This document shows, piece by piece, positions 55,560-64,000 of a stretch of 64,000 bases of DNA. How positions within the stretch are numbered: position 1 is the first letter of the stretch; each line of letters opens with the position of its first letter. The notes below the pieces were generated by a model. That model was given only the letters and a program-made list of their open reading frames with translations, was not told the DNA's origin and searched no databases. This stretch comes from Pseudoalteromonas sp. N1230-9 (GTDB taxonomy: Bacteria; Pseudomonadota; Gammaproteobacteria; Enterobacterales; Alteromonadaceae): assembly GCF_032716425.1 (NCBI RefSeq), contig NZ_CP090419.1, positions 3,407,001-3,471,000 of the forward strand. Reading direction: 5' to 3'. The translations under genes and the position numbers were made by a program.

Positions 55560-57185
55560 ATGTTTAAAAGTAACAAACTCGCGCAGGCGACTTTTTTTCT
55601 CTTTTCAAGCCTTTATTTAACGGCTTGCGGTGGGGGCAGTTCGTTAGACTCTGACACAGATACAGTAACTCCACCTCCCGCTAACTCTTCCACTGTTTGG
55701 ACAGCCGGTACATTTGCGCCATCCAGCGAGTTTAAAGATCAATGCGCCGTCCCTCGCACAGGAAATGATCCATTCAATGAAAATCAGCCTTACCCCGACA
55801 CTGCTGGTTCTGAGTTTACAGAAAAAATGTGGTTACGCTCATGGAGTGATGAAACATACCTTTGGTACGATGAAATCGAAGACAACAACCCTAATGACTT
55901 TAGCTCAGTTGCAGCCTACTACGCTCAACTGAAAACATTTCAAACGACAGACTCAGGCGCTAACAAAGACAACTTTCATTTTAGTCAGCCAACTGAAGAT
56001 TTCTTCAAAGAGTCGCAATCTGGTGTTGTATCGGGCTACGGAATTAACTGGGCTTTTCTTAGTAACACACCACCTCGAATACTACGCATTGCCTATTTAG
56101 AGGATGGCTCACCTGCCGCCAATGCGGGTTTACAACGCGGTGATACGGTTTTATCGGCGGATAATATAAGTATTAACGACAACACCGAAGCTGGCATTGA
56201 AATTTTGAATGAAGTACTGTTCAACCCCACAGCTGGCAGCACCCATAACCTTAAACTACGAAGCAATGATGGTACTGAAAAATCAATCAATGTGGTAGCA
56301 GGTAATATAACCCAAACCCCTGTGCAAAATGTGAATACACTGATCACTGAAAATGGCACCAAAGTTGGTTATATGCAGTTTAATAGTCACATAAGCATCG
56401 CCCAGCCTGAGCTTATTAATGCTGTTAATAAGTTCAAAACCGATATGATCGATGAGCTTGTGATTGACTTTAGATACAACGGTGGTGGCGTATTGGCTCT
56501 TTCTGCACAACTTGCTTACATGGTTGCAGGCCCTGCCAATAGTAGAGGTTTTGACTATTATCAAACCATTAGAAACGACAAACAACCCAATGATACGCCC
56601 TTTCCATTTATTGACTTTGAAATTGATTATTCAACTTTTCAAGCGACTAACAACACACTCCCCGATTTAAACTTATCAAAAGTGTATGTGCTTAGCACTG
56701 AAGGAACTTGCTCGGCATCAGAAGCATTTATTAATGGGCTCAAAGGCATCAACGCAGAGGTTATTCTAATTGGTGATAAGACTTGTGGTAAACCGTACGG
56801 GTTTAATCCAACTCATAACTGTGCAACAACCTACTTTACTATTCAATTTTCAGGAGTGAATGAAAAGGGGTTCGGTGAATATTCAGATGGCTTAAAACCG
56901 ACTCCTACTCCGCAGTTTGACGCCGACGTGCAAGGTTGTCTGGCTGCAGACGATTTTAACCATCAGTTGGGCGATAAAAACGAAGATTTATTATCTACAG
57001 CACTTTTCCATATCGCGAATAATCGCTGCCCTATTTCAACTCAAACAGCAAAAATCAAACAGCCCAACATCTCAGTCAATGCGTTAGCGGATACAGGCTT
57101 ACCACTCGTTCCTAAACAACCGCTATATAAAGAGAATATGGACTTAACACGCCCCTTACCAACAAAAGGAAATAGCGATGAGTAA
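55560..57185 (+). CDS. Lipoprotein S41-family serine peptidase with PDZ domain
   Basis: The 541-residue protein has a lipoprotein signal (LTAC, Cys23). A PDZ-like domain covers about 158-240 (PAANAGLQRGDTVLSADNISI). The S41 domain holds S385 in EGTCSASE and K411 in DKTCGKPYG, the Ser/Lys dyad of tail-specific proteases. It should act on the periplasmic side of the outer membrane. The Cys residues next to the Ser and Lys may form a disulfide near the active site, which is unusual. It overlaps the next lipoprotein gene by 8 bases. Confidence 0.9.
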   Translation: MFKSNKLAQATFFLFSSLYLTACGGGSSLDSDTDTVTPPPANSSTVWTAGTFAPSSEFKDQCAVPRTGNDPFNENQPYPDTAGSEFTEKMWLRSWSDETYLWYDEIEDNNPNDFSSVAAYYAQLKTFQTTDSGANKDNFHFSQPTEDFFKESQSGVVSGYGINWAFLSNTPPRILRIAYLEDGSPAANAGLQRGDTVLSADNISINDNTEAGIEILNEVLFNPTAGSTHNLKLRSNDGTEKSINVVAGNITQTPVQNVNTLITENGTKVGYMQFNSHISIAQPELINAVNKFKTDMIDELVIDFRYNGGGVLALSAQLAYMVAGPANSRGFDYYQTIRNDKQPNDTPFPFIDFEIDYSTFQATNNTLPDLNLSKVYVLSTEGTCSASEAFINGLKGINAEVILIGDKTCGKPYGFNPTHNCATTYFTIQFSGVNEKGFGEYSDGLKPTPTPQFDADVQGCLAADDFNHQLGDKNEDLLSTALFHIANNRCPISTQTAKIKQPNISVNALADTGLPLVPKQPLYKENMDLTRPLPTKGNSDE

Positions 57186-57552
57186 AAAATACCTCTTTAT
57201 TTCATCATTGCTGATGAGTTTAACTGCGTGTCAAAGTACCCAAGCAAAACAACCGCTAGATGCGACGTTAACTCGCATCAACCCAGGCGTGATTACCGAG
57301 TTACAACAGGCCATTCAATCAGCTAAAGGGGGGGCTTTAGTGACCTTAGCTGATGATGTGTTCACCAAAAGTGCTGTGCTTTTAATTGATCATGGTACAG
57401 GTAAAGGACCTGATGGATTGCCAATAATGGGCGCTCATTCAATTCCTTCTGAGAAGTTTCTGTTGCAAAAAGCAGGCGAGCAATGCCTGCTTTACTACCC
57501 CAAAAAAGAGCGCCGTATTCCACTTCCTAATGTAGAGTGCGAAGTTAACTAA
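57178..57552 (+). CDS. Small lipoprotein, partner of the S41 peptidase
   Basis: The 124-residue protein has a lipoprotein signal (LTAC, Cys18). The mature part has GGALVTLADDVFTKSAVLLIDHGTG, a segment recalling the anchoring region of some protease inhibitors or chaperones. No family is recognised. It overlaps the peptidase gene by 8 bases, so it is made with it and may regulate or bind it. It is followed by a hairpin. Confidence 0.65.
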   Translation: MSKKYLFISSLLMSLTACQSTQAKQPLDATLTRINPGVITELQQAIQSAKGGALVTLADDVFTKSAVLLIDHGTGKGPDGLPIMGAHSIPSEKFLLQKAGEQCLLYYPKKERRIPLPNVECEVN

Positions 57553-57558
57553 CAATCA

Positions 57559-57578
57559 GGCGCAGCACAGGCTGCGCC
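57559..57578. terminator. Hairpin between the lipoprotein gene and hmp
   Basis: GGCGCAGC and GCTGCGCC form an 8-bp stem with a 4-base loop between two convergent genes. The T-rich tails are poor on both sides, so it is a moderate terminator for either direction. Confidence 0.6.
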
Positions 57579-57585
57579 CTTATCA

Positions 57586-58749
57586 TTATAGGCTTTGATG
57601 AGGGCCAAACACCTCATAGTGAATGCGCTCACTTGCAACCCCAATACTTAGCAGCTGCTCTTTTATCATTGCCATAAAGGCGATTGGACCACACAGGTAA
57701 AAGTCACCTTTGCTAATTGGTAAGCTATCAGCGATGTGATTTACATCCATCAAGCCCGCAAAATCTCCCCCCTTGCCATCTTTTAACCACGTAACACAAT
57801 GCAATGAAGCGTGCGCTTGTTGTTGCTTTATTAAATACTCTTTAAAGGCAAACTGCGCCTCACTGTCGCAAGCATGTAGGTAATGGATTGACTGATTAGG
57901 TTGATTACCTAATAGTGTTTCTAGCATCGCCATCATTGGGGTTTGACCAACACCCGCTGAAATCAATACGACAGGCGAGTCGATTTCGCGAAGTACAAAG
58001 TCGCCTGCTGGAGGATAAACTTCAATTACCTCGCCTTCGCGCAAGCTATGTAAATGGTAGGAGACTAAACCTTCTTGCTTTACGCTAATACGGTAGTTTT
58101 CGCCATTACTTTGCTGCGAAATAGAGTATTGGCGAATTTGAGTATTATCACTGTTTTCAGGTTTAACTTTAATACCCAAATATTGCCCAGGTAGATGTGA
58201 CACCACCGCTTTACCGTCACAAGGAGTCAGAGTAAAACTACAAATATGCTCTGACTCGATATGCTTATGTGAAATAGTAAATAAACGTGTACCAAACCAA
58301 CCCCCTTGGGCTTGCTTAGTTTTGTTGTATAGTGCCATTTCTTCTGTAATACAGACATCTGCAAGCAGTGCATACGCTTCTCGCCATGCATATTCAACCT
58401 CAGCGGTAAACTGCTCAGGCAGCAACTCCTTAAGCGTTGCAATTAAGTGACTACCTACAATCGGATAGTGCTCAGGTAAAATGTGATAACTAGTATGCTT
58501 ATGATTTATACGCGCTAAAGCGTCTTTCAAAACAGCAAGATTATCAATATTTGTAGCATAGGCAGCTAACGCATTAAACAACGCAAATTGCTGAGAGCCT
58601 GATTGCTGATGGGTCATATTAAAAATATTTTTTAACTCTGGATTATAACTAAACATACGATCATAAAAGTATTCAGTAACCTGAGGGCCCGCCTCTGCTA
58701 GCAACGGTACTGTACTTTTAACAATCTCGATCGTTTTTTCAGACAACAT
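57586..58749 (-). CDS. hmp: Flavohaemoglobin, nitric oxide dioxygenase
   Basis: The 387-residue protein has an N-terminal globin domain with the proximal H85 (INHKHTSYH), an FAD-binding domain (about 150-255, RQYSIS) and an NAD-binding domain with VLISAGVGQTPMMAML and the YLCGPIAFM motif. It converts NO to nitrate with NAD(P)H and oxygen in the cytoplasm. It lies 29 bases after nnrS on the same strand, so the two probably form a NorR-controlled operon. Confidence 0.96.
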   Translation of the reverse strand: MLSEKTIEIVKSTVPLLAEAGPQVTEYFYDRMFSYNPELKNIFNMTHQQSGSQQFALFNALAAYATNIDNLAVLKDALARINHKHTSYHILPEHYPIVGSHLIATLKELLPEQFTAEVEYAWREAYALLADVCITEEMALYNKTKQAQGGWFGTRLFTISHKHIESEHICSFTLTPCDGKAVVSHLPGQYLGIKVKPENSDNTQIRQYSISQQSNGENYRISVKQEGLVSYHLHSLREGEVIEVYPPAGDFVLREIDSPVVLISAGVGQTPMMAMLETLLGNQPNQSIHYLHACDSEAQFAFKEYLIKQQQAHASLHCVTWLKDGKGGDFAGLMDVNHIADSLPISKGDFYLCGPIAFMAMIKEQLLSIGVASERIHYEVFGPHQSL

Positions 58750-58778
58750 ATAGTTTCCTCTATTTATAAAGGGAGTAA

Positions 58779-60011
58779 TTAACCCACGCGGCCATCTACA
58801 CGACGTTTAACTAAAATGGGCACGCAATGAAATAAGAACAATAAAAAGCCAGCTATCCACAGCATTGCACTCAGTTGCCATGCCAAGTGGTGACCTATCA
58901 AAGATACAAGGAGAGCGCGTATAATCGCAGCAACGGCAATACACACAAATGCTAAGGTAATGATAAATGGCACTTTTAGGGGGCGGCCGGTATGACCATG
59001 AGACACACGAACCATCATAGCTAAGATCATTAAGCCAATCGTACCTACGGTGATAAAATGCAGCGCATCTTTAAATAAAATGAACGAACTATAGTTGCTC
59101 AGTGCAATTAGGAGTAAACCTATGCTCAAAGCCCAATATGAAAGGTGTAGTGACCATAACAGAGGTACTTTTAGTATCCCCTTTTGCCACCAAGCGACAC
59201 TGCGATAAAAATGCAAACAAGCAAGCCAAGCAAAAACCCAACCTACGCTCATTTGATTAAAGAATAATTGACTAAAGAAGAACCAAGCAATAGCAAATAA
59301 AGAACTTACAACAACCAGTTTATCAAACCTTGGTAGGCGAACTTGCTCGGTAAGATTCAACCCTCGCGCGGTGAAAAATGGCACAACACGGCCTGCAACA
59401 ATACCAACCAATAAAGTCATCACAATCACCGCGGTATCCGCAACACTGAGCGCAAAGAGCATATTTTCAGCAATCACCAATGCCAAAAAAATAATATTAA
59501 GAGCACATAGCATGGAGGCAATAGTGATAAACACGTAATTCTGCTTACTACTTGCTTTGAGCAACATATTACTAAGGGTAATAATGCCGGCTAACCACCA
59601 TATAAGCTGAAACACTCCCACCACATATAAATTAAAATTCGCTGTTATTATGGCAGGTAAAAAGAAACTCAAACGTGCTAATAACCACACACCTGTCATT
59701 AGACAAAGCTTGCTGCCACTGACACTAGGAACACCAGTCCAGGTTTGCGCTGCTGTCAGTAAAAACCCCATAGCAACAACACCTGAAAAACCAAATAGCA
59801 TTTCATGGGCATGCCAAAGCGTAGCTGGTACAGTTAAATGCCAGTTGGCATAACCGCTTAGCATGAGTAACCAATAACTCATAGAACCCACGGCTAATAC
59901 ACCAGCAACCAAAAAGTAAGGCCTAAACGCCAATGCCCAAATAGGCCATTGACTGACTTGATGAGCCTTTACTTTTTTTGGCATTGGCTCTGTTAAATTA
60001 ATGACTTTCAT
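58779..60011 (-). CDS. nnrS: NnrS haem-copper membrane protein
   Basis: From Met 60011 (GTG at 60017 possible) the 410-residue protein has about 12 spans. It shows the NnrS features HAHEMLFGFSGVVAMGFLLTAAQTW and GRVVPFFTARGLN, plus HFITVGTIGLMILAMMVRVSHGHTGR with the conserved His residues. NnrS contributes to tolerance of nitrosative stress under low oxygen. It is first in the nnrS-hmp operon behind a sigma-54-type promoter. Confidence 0.95.
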   Translation of the reverse strand: MKVINLTEPMPKKVKAHQVSQWPIWALAFRPYFLVAGVLAVGSMSYWLLMLSGYANWHLTVPATLWHAHEMLFGFSGVVAMGFLLTAAQTWTGVPSVSGSKLCLMTGVWLLARLSFFLPAIITANFNLYVVGVFQLIWWLAGIITLSNMLLKASSKQNYVFITIASMLCALNIIFLALVIAENMLFALSVADTAVIVMTLLVGIVAGRVVPFFTARGLNLTEQVRLPRFDKLVVVSSLFAIAWFFFSQLFFNQMSVGWVFAWLACLHFYRSVAWWQKGILKVPLLWSLHLSYWALSIGLLLIALSNYSSFILFKDALHFITVGTIGLMILAMMVRVSHGHTGRPLKVPFIITLAFVCIAVAAIIRALLVSLIGHHLAWQLSAMLWIAGFLLFLFHCVPILVKRRVDGRVG

Positions 60012-60042
60012 TACCACTCTCAGCGTTTAATTTCCCCAGCTA

Positions 60043-60060
60043 TTGCACAGTTCAAGCCAA
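60043..60060 (-). promoter_or_regulatory. Sigma-54 promoter of nnrS-hmp
   Basis: On the minus strand TGGCTTGAACTGTGCAA has GG and GC ten bases apart, the -24/-12 spacing, and matches the consensus TGGCACG-N4-TTGCA well. The predicted transcript begins near 60033, about 20 bases before the start. It fits activation by the divergent norR product. Confidence 0.8.
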
Positions 60061-60112
60061 AAATAAAAGCCATTAAATATCAGTCAATTATATTTAACCG
60101 CTTGATAAAAAA

Positions 60113-60123
60113 GTCAAAATGAC
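60113..60123. promoter_or_regulatory. NorR-type binding palindrome
   Basis: GTCAAAATGAC fits GT-N7-AC with a perfect GTCA/TGAC palindrome, as bound by NorR hexamers. It lies about 55 bases upstream of the sigma-54 promoter. Confidence 0.75.
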
Positions 60124-60156
60124 ACACCATTAAAAACATCAATAAAACACATTCAG

Positions 60157-60167
60157 GTCAAATTGAC
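60157..60167. promoter_or_regulatory. NorR-type binding palindrome abutting the norR start
   Basis: GTCAAATTGAC is a second perfect GT-N7-AC palindrome, ending one base before the norR ATG at 60168. It could serve as an enhancer for nnrS and as an autorepression site. A degenerate third copy (GTCAATTATAT) lies at 60083-60093. Confidence 0.75.
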
Positions 60168-61730
60168 ATGGCGATCAAAAAATCCCTTCTTGATGTTGCT
60201 CTTGCCCTTACCAAAGCAAGCAGTGTTGATTACAATTTCAACTATTTATTGAATTGCATTAATGATTGGCTTGAATGTGATGCAGTTGCCTTATTATTGA
60301 AACAAGGTGATGTGTTAAAACCTGTAGCCCTACATGGATTGTCGGACGATACGTTAGGAAGACGCTTTAAAATAGCGGAGCATCCTCGCTTATTTGAAAT
60401 ATGCCGTGGCAGTGAGCCGCTAAAATTTGCCAAAGATTGTGGCCTACCCGACCCCTACGATGGTTTATTACAAAGCCAGCATGGCGACTTTCCTGTTCAT
60501 GCCTGCATGGGTGTGCCGCTGCAGAGCAGTAAAGACAACAGCGAACTCCTCGGTGTTTTAACCTTTGATAGTTTAGATGAACATGCCTTTGACGCTTTAG
60601 CAATGAACGAGCTCAATCAACTAAAACAGCTAGCAGCAGGTTATGTTGAGCATGCCCTAACCTTGCAGCATTTTATGCAACATGCACAGCACAGCCATCA
60701 AGTTGCACAACAGCTTAATCTTGAAGCGCTGACGCGAGAAGGTGTCGAAATTATTGGTAATAGCCAAACAATGCTGACCCTTAAAAATGATATCCAGCTG
60801 GTGGCTGCCTCAGAATTCAGCGTATTGATACAAGGCGACACAGGCGTCGGTAAAGAGCTTGTTGCCCGCAATATTCACTTAAATTCAAAACGCCGCGAAC
60901 AGCCTCTTATCCATCTCAACTGTGCTTCATTACCAGAGAACTTGGCTGAGAGCGAATTTTTCGGCCACAGTAAAGGGGCTTTTACGGGTGCACATACAGC
61001 TCGTCAAGGAAAGTTTCAACTCGCCGATGGCGGTACGCTATTTTTAGATGAGATTGGCGAGTTACCCCTTGCGATGCAAAGTAAACTACTACGCGTATTG
61101 CAAAGTGGTGAAATACAAACTGTGGGTGAAGATCATACTCATTATGTCGATGTAAGAGTGATTGCTGCAACAAACCGTGATTTAAAACAAGAAGTTGCAG
61201 AGGGACGTTTTCGAGCAGACCTATTTCATAGGCTGAGTGTTTACCCGCTGAATGTGCCAGCGCTGAGGGCTCGTGATAACGATGTTATTTTACTTGCTGG
61301 TTTTTTCGTGGAGCAAACTGCACGTAAGCTTGCGATAAAACAACTAAAGCTAAGTGTAGACACCCAAGTATTATTGCGTCAATACGATTGGCCTGGCAAC
61401 GTCAGAGAACTTGAACACGTTATTAGTCGCGCAGCATTAAAAGCAAAGCAACAACAGTGGCAGCAGGATATTATTACTATAGAGCCTGCTCACTGCAATA
61501 TCGAGCAGCTATCAAATAAGGAGAGCCATACAGCAATAGAACACAAGAATGCGCTACCAGAGCTGTCGCTAAAAGAGGCTACTGAGGCATTCAACTACCA
61601 ACTAATTATGCAGCAACTTGAGCGGCATAATCTAAATTGGGCAGCCACAGCACGCACCCTTAAAGTGGATAGAGCCAATCTAGTGCGACTCGCGAAACGC
61701 TTAGGTATCAGTGTTAAGAAGTCACTCTAG
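60168..61730 (+). CDS. norR: Anaerobic nitric oxide reductase regulator NorR
   Basis: The 520-residue sigma-54 activator has an N-terminal GAF domain (about 20-165) with H111 and C113 in HACMG, and D95, D98 and D134 near the sites that bind non-haem iron in E. coli. The AAA+ domain has Walker A GDTGVGKE, the sigma-54 contact GAFTGA and GGTLFLDEIGELPL. The C-terminal Fis-like helix-turn-helix includes WAATARTLKVDRANLVRLAK. NO binding to the iron relieves repression of the AAA+ domain. Targets here are most likely nnrS-hmp. No norVW genes are present. Confidence 0.95.
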   Translation: MAIKKSLLDVALALTKASSVDYNFNYLLNCINDWLECDAVALLLKQGDVLKPVALHGLSDDTLGRRFKIAEHPRLFEICRGSEPLKFAKDCGLPDPYDGLLQSQHGDFPVHACMGVPLQSSKDNSELLGVLTFDSLDEHAFDALAMNELNQLKQLAAGYVEHALTLQHFMQHAQHSHQVAQQLNLEALTREGVEIIGNSQTMLTLKNDIQLVAASEFSVLIQGDTGVGKELVARNIHLNSKRREQPLIHLNCASLPENLAESEFFGHSKGAFTGAHTARQGKFQLADGGTLFLDEIGELPLAMQSKLLRVLQSGEIQTVGEDHTHYVDVRVIAATNRDLKQEVAEGRFRADLFHRLSVYPLNVPALRARDNDVILLAGFFVEQTARKLAIKQLKLSVDTQVLLRQYDWPGNVRELEHVISRAALKAKQQQWQQDIITIEPAHCNIEQLSNKESHTAIEHKNALPELSLKEATEAFNYQLIMQQLERHNLNWAATARTLKVDRANLVRLAKRLGISVKKSL

Positions 61731-62624
61731 CTAGCCTGTTGTCTTTTTAAAGTACGCTTTTAGTAGCTGACTAAAAGCTTGCACTTTGGCAGTACGGTGC
61801 ACCAAATGATGTGTCACCAGCCAAAGATCTGTTGGCCAGTTTAGTTCTTTATGAAGCACTGGCACTAAATCAGAGTACTGCTCTGCCACTTCGTGCTGCA
61901 AACCACCAATACCAAGCCCCCTAACAATCGCCCGGGTTGCTTCTGATGTTTCTGATACTCTTAGTTTAATTTGTGCTGGTGCTATGTGCTCATCGACCCA
62001 AGCAAAATAAGGCACTTTACCGTTGTAGCCAGCCACCCCAGAAACAAAACTATGCTGCTCTAGCTGCTGAATACTCTTTGGCATACCATATTTTTCAATA
62101 TAGCTTTTTGAGGCATAAAATCCAGATGATAGCTCCGCTAAGTGCTGGGCAATATAATCACCTTCATCAGGGCGCGGGCCCGCTCTGACAGCAATATGCG
62201 CTTGGCCATGGTCGAGTCGTAGACGATTTTGGTCAAGAATAACCTCAAGCTGCACTTGTGGGTGTAAACTTTGGAACTGCTCACAAACTTCACTGAGCAC
62301 ATCAATAAAACCACTCACCGTAGTTAATAATAAACTGCCTCGCAGTTGGCTATCAGCGGCAATAATATCGTTGTGAAGTTTTTCAAGTTCTGCATTAATC
62401 GATTTAGCAGTGGCAAACAACTTAGCGCCAATTTCTGTCACTGTATAACCACGGGCATGGCGGTGAAATAACCGTGCATCAAGGTTATCTTCTAAATTGT
62501 TGATTCTTCTTAGTACTGTGCTGTGGTGAACACCTAACGATTCGGCAGCAGCGGTTAACGTGCCGAGCCTTGCCACCTCATAAGCGACTTTTACATCTTG
62601 CCAATCATCAAATTGAATCGCCAT
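61731..62624 (-). CDS. LysR-family transcriptional regulator
   Basis: From Met 62624 (AAGGAG 5 bases upstream; an in-frame ATG at 62651 is unlikely) the protein has 297 residues. The N-terminal helix-turn-helix (about 12-60, ARLGTLTAAAESLGVHHSTVLRRI) and the effector domain (about 85-290) are typical. It diverges from the reductase gene across 114 bases, the usual arrangement for a LysR protein and its target. The effector is unknown. The stop abuts the norR stop. Confidence 0.92.
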   Translation of the reverse strand: MAIQFDDWQDVKVAYEVARLGTLTAAAESLGVHHSTVLRRINNLEDNLDARLFHRHARGYTVTEIGAKLFATAKSINAELEKLHNDIIAADSQLRGSLLLTTVSGFIDVLSEVCEQFQSLHPQVQLEVILDQNRLRLDHGQAHIAVRAGPRPDEGDYIAQHLAELSSGFYASKSYIEKYGMPKSIQQLEQHSFVSGVAGYNGKVPYFAWVDEHIAPAQIKLRVSETSEATRAIVRGLGIGGLQHEVAEQYSDLVPVLHKELNWPTDLWLVTHHLVHRTAKVQAFSQLLKAYFKKTTG

Positions 62625-62738
62625 AACGGCTCCTTGTGTGCGTATACGCACATAAGTTTTGCGTTTATTTGGCTTTTCTGCAAGCTGTTTTTTGCTACAG
62701 TGAGTATATCAACAGTGAAGCTTAAAAAGGAATCCCTC

Positions 62739-63308
62739 ATGACAGCACCAAAAATTATTGCCCTCGCAGGCAGCCTACGTAAAGACAGTTTTAACCAAAA
62801 ACTAATTAATGAAGCAGCGCGCTTCGCCCTCGAAAGTGGTGCTGAAGTGGAAGTACTCAAACTAAGCGATTTAGATTTACCACTATTCGATGAAGATATA
62901 GAAGCACAAGGTACGCCTACTGGCGCACAGTTGTTAAAAGATAAGCTTCGTGCTGCTGATGGTATTTTATTAGCAAGCCCAGAATATAATGGCTCAATTA
63001 CAGCACCACTTAAAAACGCTATCGATTGGGCATCTCGCACTGAGCAAGGTGCAGTACCGGCATTTCGTAATAAAGTAACCGCTTTGTATGCTTCTTCGCC
63101 AGGTGGTTTAGGTGGCTTACGCGGTCTAAACCACGTGCGTGATATTTTATCAGGTATTGGCAGCTTAGTACTTGCGGATCAGTTAGCCGTACCTGCCATC
63201 CACACTAAATTAGATGAACAAGGCCGCATTAATGATGCCGATACAGCCGAACAAGTTGCCAGCCTAGCCCGACAACTTGTTAGTGTGGCAAGTAAATTAA
63301 ATAAGTAA
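62739..63308 (+). CDS. NADPH-dependent FMN reductase (ChrR/YieF-like)
   Basis: From Met 62739 (AAGGA 8 bases upstream) the protein has 189 residues. FMN-binding motifs are AGSLRKDSFNQKLI near the start and SPEYNGSITAPLKNAIDWASR near 82-102. The YieF/ChrR class reduces quinones, chromate and azo dyes. The true substrate is unknown, so I do not assign a symbol. It is divergent from the LysR gene, which probably regulates it. Confidence 0.9.
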   Translation: MTAPKIIALAGSLRKDSFNQKLINEAARFALESGAEVEVLKLSDLDLPLFDEDIEAQGTPTGAQLLKDKLRAADGILLASPEYNGSITAPLKNAIDWASRTEQGAVPAFRNKVTALYASSPGGLGGLRGLNHVRDILSGIGSLVLADQLAVPAIHTKLDEQGRINDADTAEQVASLARQLVSVASKLNK

Positions 63309-63325
63309 GCCTGATTTAATAGCCC

Positions 63326-63772
63326 TTAGTTGAGTTTTGTCGCTGCCAGTTTTGCAGCGATAAAATCTTCATGAGTCACATACAAGAGGCTAGCAACACG
63401 GCGAATCACAACCTCTTCATGTTTATCTAATTCGCCATCAGCATAGGCTAAGCGCCATAACAGCTCGATAATATCAATACGCTGCTCGGCACTACACTGC
63501 GCATTTATTTGCTTCGAAAACTGAAAATAATCAATCGCTTCATCTAAATTTTTAGCAGCACTATCAACGAGCTCCTGAACTTCATCATCTGTTAAAGAAA
63601 AATACTTCTTTAAGGTGTCATTCAGTGTTTGTTGCTCATCATCTTGTAGCTCACTGTCGGCGCGCATAACCTCGATTAATAAAGCGGCAACCGCTGTTTT
63701 TAGGTCATGCTCACTAATATTTGATTGAGTATCGTCCATCGCTGAAAATAGCTGTTTTATTTTATTGAGCAT
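63326..63772 (-). CDS. TerB-like tellurite-resistance family protein
   Basis: The 148-residue acidic, helical protein matches the TerB fold: AVAALLIEVMRADSELQDDEQQTL and LLWRLAYADGELDKHEEVVIRRVASLL, two copies of the Asp/Glu-rich metal-binding helical motif. Met 63772 is the start I prefer; a GTG lies just before. Lone TerB proteins like this are widespread and not proven to give tellurite resistance. Confidence 0.85.
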   Translation of the reverse strand: MLNKIKQLFSAMDDTQSNISEHDLKTAVAALLIEVMRADSELQDDEQQTLNDTLKKYFSLTDDEVQELVDSAAKNLDEAIDYFQFSKQINAQCSAEQRIDIIELLWRLAYADGELDKHEEVVIRRVASLLYVTHEDFIAAKLAATKLN

Positions 63773-63852
63773 CACATTTTTACCTTTTGAGTGTTAGACT
63801 AGGTATAAGATATAAACTAACGTTACCCTAGTTTGACTGTCGAAGCTAATTC

Positions 63853-63912
63853 ATGGTTCAACAACACGCGCTAGAATTATTGCATCAATCACATGGAGTT
63901 AGGTGTTTATGA
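63853..63912 (+). other. Short upstream frame overlapping the next start
   Basis: A frame of 19 codons from ATG 63853 ends in TGA at 63910-63912, overlapping the next gene's ATG by 4 bases (ATGA). It could couple translation. The ribosome-binding site is weak and the peptide is unremarkable, so this may be chance. Confidence 0.2.
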
Positions 63913-64000
63913 ACAAACCCCGTTCGATATTCGCATTATCAATCAGCGCCCTTTTACTCACCGCTGGTTTTCCCGCTGCATACGCCGAAGAAACCAAAAC
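63909..64000 (+). CDS. N-terminal fragment of an exported protein (cut by window end)
   Basis: ATG 63909 has GGAG/AGG elements upstream and opens a frame that runs past the window edge. The first 30 residues form a signal peptide (MNKPRSIFALSISALLLTAG, likely cut after AAYA). The mature protein begins EETK. Nothing else can be said about its family. Confidence 0.75.
   Translation, partial: MNKPRSIFALSISALLLTAGFPAAYAEETK

Noticed and set aside
3-63308. Link between the chromate-transporter-like fragment and the ChrR-like reductase
   Set aside because: They are more than 60 kb apart with no shared operon, so a chromate-resistance locus is not supported.
1-64000. Insertion sequences, prophage, CRISPR, tRNA or rRNA genes
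   Set aside because: No transposase, integrase, repeat array or clover-leaf tail was recognised on either strand.

Overview
The window looks like a stretch of a marine gammaproteobacterial chromosome of the Alteromonadales, most likely Pseudoalteromonas. The case rests on close full-length similarity to known families (OmpR, GreB, Tex, NfuA, LexA, YbdG), on gene order, on an AT-rich base composition and on the gene mix: haem-copper oxidase cluster, GH97 glucosidase, several chemoreceptors and many exported peptidases. The species call is inference. I see no insertion sequence, prophage, CRISPR array, rRNA or tRNA. Most of the window reads as core chromosome.

Layout. 1-5.2 kb: the tail of a chromate-transporter-like gene, then a leftward set with a YbdG-type mechanosensitive channel, two tandem acyltransferases and biosynthetic arginine decarboxylase (speA). 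5.3-8.0 kb: a tightly coupled leftward pair, an ABC half-transporter whose nucleotide-binding domain has lost most catalytic residues and a P-loop protein. This is the least explained unit. 8.2-12.6 kb: a PhoPQ/QseBC-like two-component operon with a small periplasmic protein and an SH3-like lipoprotein, followed by a porin. The operon and the porin share an 11-bp-period direct repeat placed the same way before a -10 element. 12.8-20.2 kb: speE, a chemoreceptor, an outer-membrane protein/cupredoxin pair, a GH97 alpha-glucosidase and a small membrane protein preceded by a possible 22-codon leader ORF.

20.3-32.9 kb follows an order known from Escherichia coli with insertions. envZ-ompR diverges from greB, then a small exported protein, a CBS protein and tex. 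bioH diverges from comF/gntX, then an M14 peptidase and nfuA, which has an IscR type-1-like box in its promoter. Between tex and bioH lie a SprA-related HExxH protein and a small protein that resembles only the two ends of a flagellar rod protein. 32.9-35.2 kb: a DinF-type MATE transporter and a polysaccharide deacetylase with overlapping 5' ends.

35.2-43.3 kb: a complete chemosensory operon (STAS-cheY-cheA-cheW-MCP-cheR-cheD-cheB) resembling the Vibrio F9 cluster. Its soluble PAS receptor ends in an xWxxF tether for CheR/CheB. 43.5-51.7 kb: the cytochrome c oxidase operon coxB-coxA-ctaG-coxC with surf1, ctaA, ctaB, sco and a second SCO-like protein, covering the subunits, haem A synthesis and copper delivery.

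51.7-64 kb: lexA with two SOS boxes, a thioesterase, a PepSY protein, endonuclease I, an S41 peptidase with a lipoprotein, then a nitric-oxide unit (nnrS-hmp divergent from norR, with NorR-type palindromes and a sigma-54 promoter), a LysR regulator divergent from an NADPH:FMN reductase, a TerB-like protein and the start of an exported protein cut by the window edge.
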